From: Chitinophagales bacterium
Lineage (GTDB): Bacteria; Bacteroidota; Bacteroidia; Chitinophagales; Chitinophagaceae
Assembly (NCBI GenBank): GCA_017303835.1
Contig: JAFLBI010000001.1
Coordinates: 1,922,001-1,986,000 of the forward strand
Reading direction: 5' to 3'
DNA length: 64,000 bases
This document shows positions 44,429 to 52,185 of the stretch, in pieces (position 1 is the stretch's first letter; every line of letters starts with the position of its first letter). A program made the position numbers and the translations under genes. The notes below the pieces were generated by a model. That model saw only the letters and a list, made by a program, of their open reading frames with translations. It was not told the origin of the DNA and searched no databases.

Positions 44429-44766
44429 AACACAATGATTTATAATTGATCTTATCAAATTTACGACCAGTTCATTTTCTGCTGCCAAAATACAGAAGAC
44501 TATCAAATAACAACAACCTAACTTATTGATTATCTAATACTTACAGAAAATCTGCCATTTTGCCCTCCTCCAGCAAAGACAGGTTTTACTGATTGTAAAA
44601 AGATGCCCGCTTGACAAAAATTTATTTTGAAAACTGCTCCAGAATTGTAATTTAGTGGCAGAATTTAATGGGTTAGTAAGTAAGGGGGTCAGCAGTTTTG
44701 CTGGCCCTTTTGCTTTTGTCTGATTCAGCATTTTCAGCCCTTCCTGATCTGTATCTTTAATGCCTT
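44429..44766. other. 338-base intergenic region with an orphan plus-strand terminator
   Basis: A stretch between divergent genes. A GC-rich hairpin (about 44685-44708) followed by TTTTGCTTTT points toward radA but has no plus-strand coding gene before it. The rest is AT-rich without a convincing ORF. A TATCTTTA box at 44752-44759 is only 7 bases before the radA start, too close to be assigned with confidence. Confidence 0.55.
44685..44718 (+). terminator. orphan terminator upstream of radA
   Basis: A stem of about ten pairs with wobble (GGGGTCAGCA with TGCTGGCCCT, loop GTTT) followed by a T-rich tail. It would end a short non-coding transcript or attenuate radA transcription. Confidence 0.55.
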
Positions 44767-46137
44767 ATGAGTAAAGTGAAATCTGCTTTTTTCTGTAGCA
44801 ATTGTGGTTATGAAAGCACGAAGTGGTTAGGTAAATGTCCTTCTTGTTCACAATGGAATACATTCATTGAAGAAATCATCGATAAAGGGCAACAAAACAA
44901 ACAAGGTTGGGATGATTATCGTGAAGAAAAAAAACAAGGCAGAACTGTTGCGTTAAGAGATGTAGACTCCTCAGAAGAAAAAAGAATCATTACTGCAGAT
45001 TCTGAACTCAATCGTGTACTTGGTGGTGGTATTGTTCCAGGAAGTATCATTTTGGTTGCCGGTGAACCGGGAATTGGTAAAAGCACTTTGTTTTTACAAA
45101 ACGGTTTACAACTAGCACAACTGAAAACTTTATACATCAGCGGAGAAGAAAGCGAGCAACAAATCAAAATGCGGGCAGATAGAATTCAACATCAACATGC
45201 ACATTTTTATTTGCTTACTGAAACATCCACACAAACCATTTTCCAGGAGATCAAAAAACTAAAACCTGATCTGGTGATTGTGGACTCAATTCAAACGCTT
45301 CAGTCGAACCTGATTGATTCGCCCGCAGGCAGTGTATCACAAATCAGAGAATGTACCGCAGAACTGCAGCGCTTTGCAAAAGAAACTTCCACTCCAGTAT
45401 TCTTAATTGGTCATATTACCAAAGATGGTTCTATCGCAGGTCCAAAGATTCTGGAACATATGGTGGATACTGTTTTACAGTTTGAAGGTGATAGACATTA
45501 TGCTTACCGCATTCTACGTACACTCAAGAATCGCTTTGGCAGCACAGCAGAACTGGGCATTTATGAAATGACAGGAGCAGGCATGCGCATTGTAAGCAAT
45601 CCTTCTGAAATATTGATCACACAGCGTGAAGAACAACTCAGCGGCTCTGCCATTGCAGCTACTGTTGAAGGTATGCGGCCATTACTGATAGAAATACAAG
45701 CATTGGTTACACAAAGTGTCTATGGCACGCCACAAAGAACAGTAAGTGGTTTAGACTTGCGCAGATTACAACTCTTACTTGCTGTGCTGGAAAAACGCGG
45801 TGGTTTTCAGTTTGGCATGAAGGATGTATTTGTAAACATCGCTGGTGGCTTAAAAGTAGAAGATCCATCAACGGATCTTGCAATTATTTGTGCGTTGCTA
45901 TCCTCTTACGAAGACATTCCACTACCACAACAAATCTGCTTTGCTGGTGAAGTTGGTTTGAATGGAGAAATACGCGCTGTAAATAGAATTGAACAACGTA
46001 TTGCAGAAGCAGAAAAACTGGGCTTCGAAAAAATCATCATCTCCCGTTACAACAAAAAATCATTTGATCCTAAAAACTTCAGGATAGAAATTGTAGCACT
46101 GGGTCGCGTAGATGAAGTGTATAGACAATTGTTTTAG
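44767..46137 (+). CDS. radA: DNA repair protein RadA
   Basis: A 456-residue protein of normal length. The zinc motif is FFCSNCGYESTKWLGKCPSCSQW, Walker A GEPGIGKSTLF, Walker B LVIVDSIQT, and the RadA-specific KNRFG in LKNRFGST. The C-terminal third is the Lon-protease-like domain (GGLKVEDPSTDLAIICALLSS, LNGEIRAVNRIEQRIAEAEKLGF). RadA is a RecA-like ATPase that promotes branch migration during recombination, and also supports natural transformation in some bacteria. comF follows 40 bases later. Confidence 0.97.
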   Translation: MSKVKSAFFCSNCGYESTKWLGKCPSCSQWNTFIEEIIDKGQQNKQGWDDYREEKKQGRTVALRDVDSSEEKRIITADSELNRVLGGGIVPGSIILVAGEPGIGKSTLFLQNGLQLAQLKTLYISGEESEQQIKMRADRIQHQHAHFYLLTETSTQTIFQEIKKLKPDLVIVDSIQTLQSNLIDSPAGSVSQIRECTAELQRFAKETSTPVFLIGHITKDGSIAGPKILEHMVDTVLQFEGDRHYAYRILRTLKNRFGSTAELGIYEMTGAGMRIVSNPSEILITQREEQLSGSAIAATVEGMRPLLIEIQALVTQSVYGTPQRTVSGLDLRRLQLLLAVLEKRGGFQFGMKDVFVNIAGGLKVEDPSTDLAIICALLSSYEDIPLPQQICFAGEVGLNGEIRAVNRIEQRIAEAEKLGFEKIIISRYNKKSFDPKNFRIEIVALGRVDEVYRQLF

Positions 46138-46177
46138 ACAATAGCTTACAGGAAAATGAGGCAATGTAATTTGATAC

Positions 46178-46870
46178 ATGCCTTTATCGCTACTTCAGGA
46201 TTTACGCACTTTGTTATTCCCGCATTATTGTTTTGGCTGCGGCACAGATGCGCTGCCTTACAACACAACATTGTGCGCCAGATGCAAATTGAGTTTACCA
46301 GAAACAGGTTTCTTCGCACAAAGTGATAACCCTGTTGCTGCTAGTTTTATTGGAAGAATTCCTATCCAGCAAGCAGGTGCAGGTTATTACTTTACCAAGG
46401 ATAGTCTCTTACAAGAACTACTGGAACAGCTTAAATACAAACGACAGCCGGCTATAGGCCGACTATTAGGCAGATATATTGGTCATTTTCTCGCCAATGC
46501 CCCCTTATACGCAGACATTGATGTGTTGCTGCCATTGCCACTGAACGCAAAAAAATTGCATTTACGTGGTTATAATCAGGCTGATGAAATATGCAATGGC
46601 ATTAGGGAGGTTTGGCCCAAACCCGTCCTCACACATGTGCTGGAACGTACCATGCACACCGAAACACAAACCAATAAGAACAGGCTAAACAGGTGGCAAA
46701 ATATGCAGGGAAGTTTTCGTGTTTGGGATAAAGCAGCCATTCAAGGCAAACATGTTTTGCTGGTAGACGACGTAATGACGACTGGCGCTACGCTTGAAGC
46801 ATGCGGCCAGGCCATTCTAGCTATCACAGGCACCAAACTCAGCATTGCTACGGTTGCTTGGACCATTTAG
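46178..46870 (+). CDS. comF: ComF-family phosphoribosyltransferase-like protein
   Basis: A 230-residue protein. An N-terminal zinc-binding double-zinc-ribbon (CFGCGTDALPYNTTLCARCK) is followed by the DVLLPLPLNAKKLHLRGYNQADEI segment and the PRPP-binding loop VLLVDDVMTTGATL. ComF assists natural transformation in Gram-positive and some Gram-negative bacteria; its reaction is not established. With comEC and radA in this window, uptake and recombination of DNA is possible, but no pilus gene is present here. Confidence 0.92.
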   Translation: MPLSLLQDLRTLLFPHYCFGCGTDALPYNTTLCARCKLSLPETGFFAQSDNPVAASFIGRIPIQQAGAGYYFTKDSLLQELLEQLKYKRQPAIGRLLGRYIGHFLANAPLYADIDVLLPLPLNAKKLHLRGYNQADEICNGIREVWPKPVLTHVLERTMHTETQTNKNRLNRWQNMQGSFRVWDKAAIQGKHVLLVDDVMTTGATLEACGQAILAITGTKLSIATVAWTI

Positions 46871-46929
46871 TTCATCAAAAAGACCAGAACCATTTGCTTT
46901 TTTCCCTGTTATTTGTAAAAAATCGGCAT

Positions 46930-47472
46930 ATGAAAAGAGTATTTATGGCATCATGCCTCACCTTATTTGCAGCAGCTATGCTTTCATTCATTGCACCTCC
47001 CGGTACTATCCATGCTTTCAAGATCAAGTCCATTGATGGCAAGGAAATCGACTTTTCAAAATTCAAAGGCAAAAAAATTCTAGTCGTAAACACTGCCTCT
47101 ATGTGCGGTTATACGCCTCAGTATAAATCACTGGAAGCTTTGTACAAAGCGCATAAAGACAAACTGGTAATTGTTGGTTTCCCCTCTGACAATTTTGGCG
47201 GACAGGAATACCAAGATGACAAAGAGATCGCCAGCTTCTGCGAAAAGAATTTTGGCGTAACCTTTCCTTTAACGACACGCGTAGATGTGAAGGGTGACAA
47301 AGCTATCCCCATTTACAAATGGTTGTGCAACAAATCCGAGAATGGCGTTTTAGATGCTGACATCAAGTGGAATTTTAATAAGTTCTTGTTAGATGAAAAT
47401 GGTAAAATGATTGCCTATTTCCCAAGCAGAACCGCTCCCGATAGTGAAGAAATCATGAAGTTTTTAAAATAA
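46930..47472 (+). CDS. glutathione peroxidase-like thiol peroxidase, exported
   Basis: A 180-residue protein from ATG 46930; upstream in-frame ATGs overlap comF. A signal peptide (VFMASCLTLFAAAMLSFIA) implies periplasmic location. The catalytic residue is Cys (C59 in NTASMCGYTPQYKSLE) in place of Sec, Q92 lies in NFGGQE, and the Trp-Asn pair is in IKWNFNKFL. The usual Cys of GFPCNQFGGQE is Ser here (GFPSDNFGGQE), so this commonly conserved Cys cannot act in resolution. It reduces hydrogen or lipid peroxides, most likely with thioredoxin-type donors. Confidence 0.92.
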   Translation: MKRVFMASCLTLFAAAMLSFIAPPGTIHAFKIKSIDGKEIDFSKFKGKKILVVNTASMCGYTPQYKSLEALYKAHKDKLVIVGFPSDNFGGQEYQDDKEIASFCEKNFGVTFPLTTRVDVKGDKAIPIYKWLCNKSENGVLDADIKWNFNKFLLDENGKMIAYFPSRTAPDSEEIMKFLK

Positions 47473-47492
47473 TTTGAGCCATATTCTCAATT

Positions 47493-47524
47493 AAAAAAGC
47501 CTCTTTCATAGAGGCTTTTTTATT
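47493..47524 (+). terminator. terminator after the glutathione peroxidase gene
   Basis: A perfect 11-bp stem (AAAAAAGCCTC 47493-47503 with GAGGCTTTTTT 47511-47521) and a T-run follow 20 bases after the stop codon. Confidence 0.9.
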
Positions 47525-47610
47525 AACTAATTCATCCAGAGATAAACGCATCTATCCGCAATCAAGGTCTATTGCCAACTAATCGATAGCACTTTCAATA
47601 TTGCTCAACA

Positions 47611-47641
47611 TTGAAAATCACCATTGCTTTTTGTACTTTCG
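47611..47641 (+). promoter_or_regulatory. promoter of the GT87-GT2-deacetylase operon
   Basis: TTG (47611-47613), a 20-base spacer and TACTTTCG (47634-47641, 7 of 8 matches to TAnnTTTG). The proposed start codon at 47658 is 17 bases downstream. Confidence 0.55.
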
Positions 47642-47657
47642 TGGCAGAACCCCTGCA

Positions 47658-48833
47658 ATGCTCGCTTTTACTAAAACCCTGCTCAAGCCTGGTTATATCA
47701 GGCTATTGTGGTTTTGCGTTCCCGCAATTGCCGCAGTCATTGGTATTACCCAAGGGGCTGATTTCTACAACAACTTTCTCATTTTCAAACAGGTATTCTG
47801 GCACACCATTGATCAAAAAAATTTATACCTGGCTTACCCAAATGAGTATCTCGACAAAAACCATTACGGTCCGTTTTTCTCTTTAATCATCGCACCTTTT
47901 GCCATACTACCTGTTCCAGTGGGCGTTTTCCTATGGATAATGGCAAACATTGCTATTCTGTTTTTTGCAATCCATCAGCTACCACTTAGCACATGGAGTA
48001 AAAACGCCATCTTACTCATTGCACTAATTGAAGCATTAACAGCTATTCAAAATGTACAGTTCAACCCCATGCTTACTGCATGGATTGTATTGGCATATGT
48101 TTTTACCAAACGAAATCATACACTGCTTGCAACTGCATTTATTGTTGCCGGTATGCTTGTAAAAATCTATGGCATTGTTGGATTTGCCTTCATCTTCTTT
48201 AGTAATGACTATAAAAAGTTCATCACCTACAGTTTAATGTGGAGTGTGGTATTTTTTGTAGCACCCATGATTTTAGCCGATCCTGAATTTATAGTTCAGT
48301 CTTATGTAGACTGGTATAACTCTCTGGTAGAAAAAAATGAAGAAAACCTGAGCACATATCTCTTCACAGGTATGCAGGATATTTCATTCATGGGGTTTGT
48401 AAGAAGGGTGAGTGGACTTTATACTTTGCCCAATTGGTATTTTCTCATACCTGCTGCTATACTAAGCTTAATACCCCTCCTGCGATTTTCACAGCATGCC
48501 GAAACGAGCTTTCAGTTAACATATCTGGCACAACTACTGATAGGTCTGGTGATATTCAGCTCATCAGCAGAATCACCCACCTATGTGATTGCTGTAACAG
48601 GTTTTGCTATCTGGTATGTGTTACAAGGTCCTACTCCGCCATTACATATATACTTGTTGCTTTTCCTACTATTAATTCTGACTGTTTTCTCACCAACAGA
48701 TCTGTTCCCCAGATATATCAGAGAAAACTATGTCATCAAATATTCGCTAAAAGCGTTGCCCTGTATGATTGCCTGGCTGATAATCAGCTGGCAGTTGATT
48801 ACTACAAATCATCGTACTAAAGCTTATGGATAA
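47658..48833 (+). CDS. GT87-like polytopic mannosyltransferase-type protein
   Basis: A 391-residue membrane protein with about ten helices. After the first helix the loop QGADFYNNFLIFKQVFWHTIDQKNLYLAYPNEYLDKNHYGPFFSLI has the GT-C pattern (Asp in GADFYN, and YGPFFSL) seen in DUF2029/GT87 enzymes. Such enzymes use a polyprenol-linked sugar donor on the outer face of the inner membrane. The start at 47658 is preferred over 47601 because the promoter fits it and the extra residues have no family match. The next gene overlaps by 8 bases. Confidence 0.78.
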   Translation: MLAFTKTLLKPGYIRLLWFCVPAIAAVIGITQGADFYNNFLIFKQVFWHTIDQKNLYLAYPNEYLDKNHYGPFFSLIIAPFAILPVPVGVFLWIMANIAILFFAIHQLPLSTWSKNAILLIALIEALTAIQNVQFNPMLTAWIVLAYVFTKRNHTLLATAFIVAGMLVKIYGIVGFAFIFFSNDYKKFITYSLMWSVVFFVAPMILADPEFIVQSYVDWYNSLVEKNEENLSTYLFTGMQDISFMGFVRRVSGLYTLPNWYFLIPAAILSLIPLLRFSQHAETSFQLTYLAQLLIGLVIFSSSAESPTYVIAVTGFAIWYVLQGPTPPLHIYLLLFLLLILTVFSPTDLFPRYIRENYVIKYSLKALPCMIAWLIISWQLITTNHRTKAYG

Positions 48834-49749
48834 GTCTTTATACCTGATATTACCAGCGCATAATGAATCAGGAAATATATTCCCGATTTATGAAGAGATC
48901 TGTAATGCACTTACCGAAACAAACTATGACTTCCATATTCTTTTTGTGAATGACGGCAGTACAGATGATACCCTGGAGAAAATCAAATCGCTTGCAAACA
49001 ACGACACCAGGGTTCGATACATTAGTTTATCCAGAAACTTCGGTCATCAGAATGCCATCAAAGCCGGGTTGGATCATGCAGATACCAGTATTGTTATTAT
49101 GATGGATTGCGATTTACAACATCCGCCCCATCTGATCAATGAAATGCTCGCCTGCTATGAACAAGGATATGATATTGTAAGAACCAAAAGAAAGGAACAA
49201 CAACACGAGGGCTATCTGAAAAGGAAATTATCTAAACAATTTTACCGATTACTGAGCAGCATATCGGATATACATGTTGAAGAAGGCTCAGCTGATTTCA
49301 GGTTGGTGTCTGGTAAAGCGCTGGAGCAACTCCGTATGTTTGATGAGTTTGATCTTTTCTACAGAGGCATTATTAAATGGATCGGATTTAAACAGATTTC
49401 AATTGAATACACACCCAGCCCTAGAAGATTCGGAGAAACCAAATACACCTTCCAACGCATGGTGAGCTTTGGCCTGAAAGGGTTTACTTCTTTTAGCACA
49501 AGACCTTTGTATTTTGCTGCTTATGCTGGTGTATTCTTTGCATGCCTTTCTATTTTATACATACCTTATATCCTGTATTCCATGTATCATGGGCATGTAG
49601 TTGAAGGCTGGACCTCTGTACTGGCAAGTATTGTGTTTTTTGGTGGATTAAACCTGATGATTTTGGGATTGATAGGCGTATACCTCTCTAAGGTTTTCCT
49701 GCAGATTAAAAACAGACCACACTATATTGTGAAAGAGACAAACATATGA
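48826..49749 (+). CDS. GT2 family dolichyl/undecaprenyl-phosphate sugar transferase
   Basis: A 307-residue protein. The N-terminal GT-A domain has LILPAHNESGNIFPIYEEI, FVNDGSTDDTLEKI, SRNFGHQNAIKAGLDHA, MMDCDLQHPP (the DxD motif area) and DFRLVSGKALEQL, then two C-terminal helices (about 232-255 and 268-292). This is the DPM1/GtrB/YfdH-like layout that makes undecaprenyl-phosphate sugar from a nucleotide sugar. It would supply the donor for the upstream GT87-like enzyme. It overlaps that gene by 8 bases and its own stop overlaps the deacetylase start by 4. Confidence 0.92.
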   Translation: MDKSLYLILPAHNESGNIFPIYEEICNALTETNYDFHILFVNDGSTDDTLEKIKSLANNDTRVRYISLSRNFGHQNAIKAGLDHADTSIVIMMDCDLQHPPHLINEMLACYEQGYDIVRTKRKEQQHEGYLKRKLSKQFYRLLSSISDIHVEEGSADFRLVSGKALEQLRMFDEFDLFYRGIIKWIGFKQISIEYTPSPRRFGETKYTFQRMVSFGLKGFTSFSTRPLYFAAYAGVFFACLSILYIPYILYSMYHGHVVEGWTSVLASIVFFGGLNLMILGLIGVYLSKVFLQIKNRPHYIVKETNI

Positions 49750-50525
49750 GGCCTGTTGTTTTACTGAGTTTTGATGTAGAAGAATTTGATATGCCGATAG
49801 AATACGGCAACAATATTCCTTTAACGCTTCAAATGGAATTGGGTAAAAAAGGATTGGATGCTTTACAACCAATTTTACAAAAACCCAATATTACCACTAC
49901 ACTTTTCACCACAGCAAACTTTGCAGATCATTATCCGGAAAGTATCCAAGCTTTATCGGTACAGCATGAGATTGCTTCGCATACCTATTATCATAGCAAA
50001 TTTGAAACTGCAGACTTAGCTGCTTCTAAGCATCGACTGGAAGCTATCACCGGCAAACCAGTAACCGGACTGAGAATGCCGCGCATGAAGCAGGTACCCG
50101 TTCAAGACATGATTGATGCAGGCTATCAATATGATGCATCTATTCACCCTACTTGGTTGCCAGGCAGGTATAATAACCTGCATTTACCAAGAACCATCTT
50201 CCAGGATCAGGGACTTTTGCGTGTTCCTGCATCTGTAAGTCCTTTCTTAAGACTACCCTTATTCTGGCTGAGCTTTAAAAACTTTCCTTTTGCCTTTTAC
50301 CAAAAACTGGCTGTTCAAACACTACGTAAAGATGGCTATCTGAGCCTCTACTACCACCCTTGGGAGTTTACCGATGTCCGTAATCTGGGTTTACCCACTT
50401 ATACAATACGCCATTGTTCAGGTTTGTTACTTGAAAGACTATACAAGCTGATAGAACTACTTGAAAAGGAAGCCGTATTCATGACCATGCAGGATTACGT
50501 TCATCATAATTTTTCTGCGCATTAA
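49746..50525 (+). CDS. polysaccharide deacetylase (NodB-like)
   Basis: A 259-residue protein. The first motif is LLSFDVEEFDMP (Asp-Asp/Glu pair replacing TFDDG), the second HEIASHTYYHSKF (H-x3-H metal site), and later GLRMPRMKQVP, YDASIHPTW and SLYYHPWEFTD. It has no signal peptide, so it acts in the cytosol, probably on a lipid-linked or nucleotide-linked sugar. It is coupled to the GT2 gene (ATGA overlap), so deacetylation of the sugar transferred by this pathway is likely. Confidence 0.88.
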   Translation: MRPVVLLSFDVEEFDMPIEYGNNIPLTLQMELGKKGLDALQPILQKPNITTTLFTTANFADHYPESIQALSVQHEIASHTYYHSKFETADLAASKHRLEAITGKPVTGLRMPRMKQVPVQDMIDAGYQYDASIHPTWLPGRYNNLHLPRTIFQDQGLLRVPASVSPFLRLPLFWLSFKNFPFAFYQKLAVQTLRKDGYLSLYYHPWEFTDVRNLGLPTYTIRHCSGLLLERLYKLIELLEKEAVFMTMQDYVHHNFSAH

Positions 50526-50562
50526 ACCTTTTGGCGGAACTTCTATCTCAGAAAAAAAAGAG

Positions 50563-50655
50563 ATGATCGCAATCTTATTAGCCATCTACCTGGTGTATTG
50601 CTTGTATGCATGCAGAGAAGACGCAGCGCATGAAGCCGTGATTACACAACTGTAA
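50563..50655 (+). CDS. possible 30-residue membrane miniprotein
   Basis: An ORF of 30 codons encoding IAILLAIYLVYCLYAC (a hydrophobic helix) followed by a polar tail REDAAHEAVITQL. It lies 37 bases after the deacetylase gene and is preceded by a purine-rich AAAAAAAAGAG stretch. No family is known to me. The composition is consistent with a real small membrane protein, but such ORFs also arise by chance. Confidence 0.35.
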   Translation: MIAILLAIYLVYCLYACREDAAHEAVITQL

Positions 50656-50752
50656 TACCTGTTTTTATTCCGATATCCTTTACCCAAGAAGCAGCGCACA
50701 ACTGTGCTAAAAAAAATCAGCAGAAAATATTGCAGCCTTTAACTTCGTCGCC

Positions 50753-51970
50753 ATGCTTTTCAGCGAAGTCATAGGCCATGAGGAAGTAAAGCAACACCTC
50801 ACCGAAATGGTGCAGCACAATCGCCTAAGCCATGCCTTGCTCTTTTTGGGTAAGGAAGGTAATGGCACCCTGCCCCTGGCGCTGGCTTTTGCTCAATATG
50901 TGGTAAGTCTGCCCGCTGTTAAAGAGAAAGTGATGGCCGCTGATTTGTTTGGTGGTTTTTCTGCTATTGAAACAGAAGAGCCTACAACAGATACGGTACT
51001 CTTACCAGATCAGATTGCAGAACTGCCTGCTTACCTGAGGGCAACACAACTCATTCACCCCGATTTACATTTTTCCTATCCCGTAGTTACGAAGAAGCCG
51101 GGCGATAAACCTACCAGTGCAGATTATCTAAGTGAGTGGAGAGAGTTCATTAAACTCTACCCTTATGGCAATGTGTACGATTGGCTGCAATTCATTGGTG
51201 CAGAGAACAGACAGGGTAATATCACCGCTGAAGAGTGTAACGATATCATCCGCAAACTCAACCTGAAGAGCTTCGAAAGTGCTTACAAGGTTTTGGTGAT
51301 GTGGATGCCCGAATACTTGGGCAAAGAAGGCAATAAGCTCTTGAAATTGATCGAAGAACCACCGGCAAACACCTTATTTATTCTGGTAGCAGAAAACGAA
51401 GAACAGATATTGCCTACGATTTTGAGTAGATGCCAATTGGTGAAAGTACCTGCCTTGGAGCAAGATGTCATTGCCGGCGCACTGGTTGCACGAGCACAAG
51501 TTGAGCCGGCCAGAGCTAGCCAAATTGCTGCCATAGCTGATGGCAATTATCGCGAAGCCCTACAATTGATGCAGCATGCTGAGGAAGACTGGCAGAGTCT
51601 GCTACGCGAATGGCTGAATGCCACTTTGCGCAATGGCCCCGTAGCTCAGATCAAGTTTACCGAGGAAATCAGCAAGCTGGGCAGGGAAAAGCAAAAGCAG
51701 TTCCTTAAATATTTTGTGCACCTGATTGAACAGAGCATTCGCATCCGTATCATGGGACCAGAAAGGGTGCAAATGGCTGATCATGAGAAGGATTTTGCCC
51801 AACGTATCAATAAAATTGCCTCTGTAAGCCAACAAGAAGCCATGGCCACGGCACTGGACAAAGCCGCTTACTACGTGGAACGCAATGCCAACGCCAAAAT
51901 GCTGTTTCAGGCCCTGACCATCCGGCTTTACCACATCATTCAACACAAAACCTTAATTTTGGCTCAGTGA
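50753..51970 (+). CDS. holB: DNA polymerase III subunit delta prime
   Basis: A 405-residue AAA+ clamp-loader subunit. The N-terminal region FSEVIGHEEVKQHLTEMVQHNRLSHALLFLGKEGNG is typical. The P-loop reads GKEGNGTLP without the usual Lys-Thr, consistent with the family's non-hydrolytic role in the clamp loader. KVLVMWMPEYLGKEGNKLLKLIEEPPANTLFIL and TILSRCQLVKVP are the arginine-finger (SRC) region. It is preceded by a 228-base gap and followed by a 216-base gap before ricT, a gene pair often seen together. Confidence 0.9.
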   Translation: MLFSEVIGHEEVKQHLTEMVQHNRLSHALLFLGKEGNGTLPLALAFAQYVVSLPAVKEKVMAADLFGGFSAIETEEPTTDTVLLPDQIAELPAYLRATQLIHPDLHFSYPVVTKKPGDKPTSADYLSEWREFIKLYPYGNVYDWLQFIGAENRQGNITAEECNDIIRKLNLKSFESAYKVLVMWMPEYLGKEGNKLLKLIEEPPANTLFILVAENEEQILPTILSRCQLVKVPALEQDVIAGALVARAQVEPARASQIAAIADGNYREALQLMQHAEEDWQSLLREWLNATLRNGPVAQIKFTEEISKLGREKQKQFLKYFVHLIEQSIRIRIMGPERVQMADHEKDFAQRINKIASVSQQEAMATALDKAAYYVERNANAKMLFQALTIRLYHIIQHKTLILAQ

Positions 51971-51971
51971 C

Positions 51972-52027
51972 GCCGGTTTGGCCGGCAAAATGGCAAGGTG
52001 CGTTTGGAACAACACAGGCAACTGTGT
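51972..52027 (+). other. hairpins in the holB-ricT interval
   Basis: Two small perfect hairpins: GCCGG/CCGGC (51972-51976 and 52 082-style spacing excluded; right arm 51982-51986) and ACACAG-GCAA-CTGTGT (52012-52027). The 216-base interval has no gene I accept and no T-run after either hairpin. Confidence 0.4.
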
Positions 52028-52185
52028 GGCAGAAAGCGAATCATCCTCGTTACATCATATATCTCTCGATTGCCTGCCGGGCTTTGTACCGAACGGTGCA
52101 GTGAGTGACACAACAACAGATGATGGCTATTCAAAAGCCGGTACCACCACCTGCCCTATAACTTTAACCATTGTAACCTGATAAT

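Noticed and set aside
44752-44759. TATCTTTA as the radA -7 element
   Set aside because: It lies only 7 bases from the start codon, leaving essentially no leader, and lacks a -33 partner.
51978-52181. 67-codon ORF between holB and ricT
   Set aside because: Its composition is not protein-like, it lacks any recognisable motif, and it appears to be a chance opening in a spacer.
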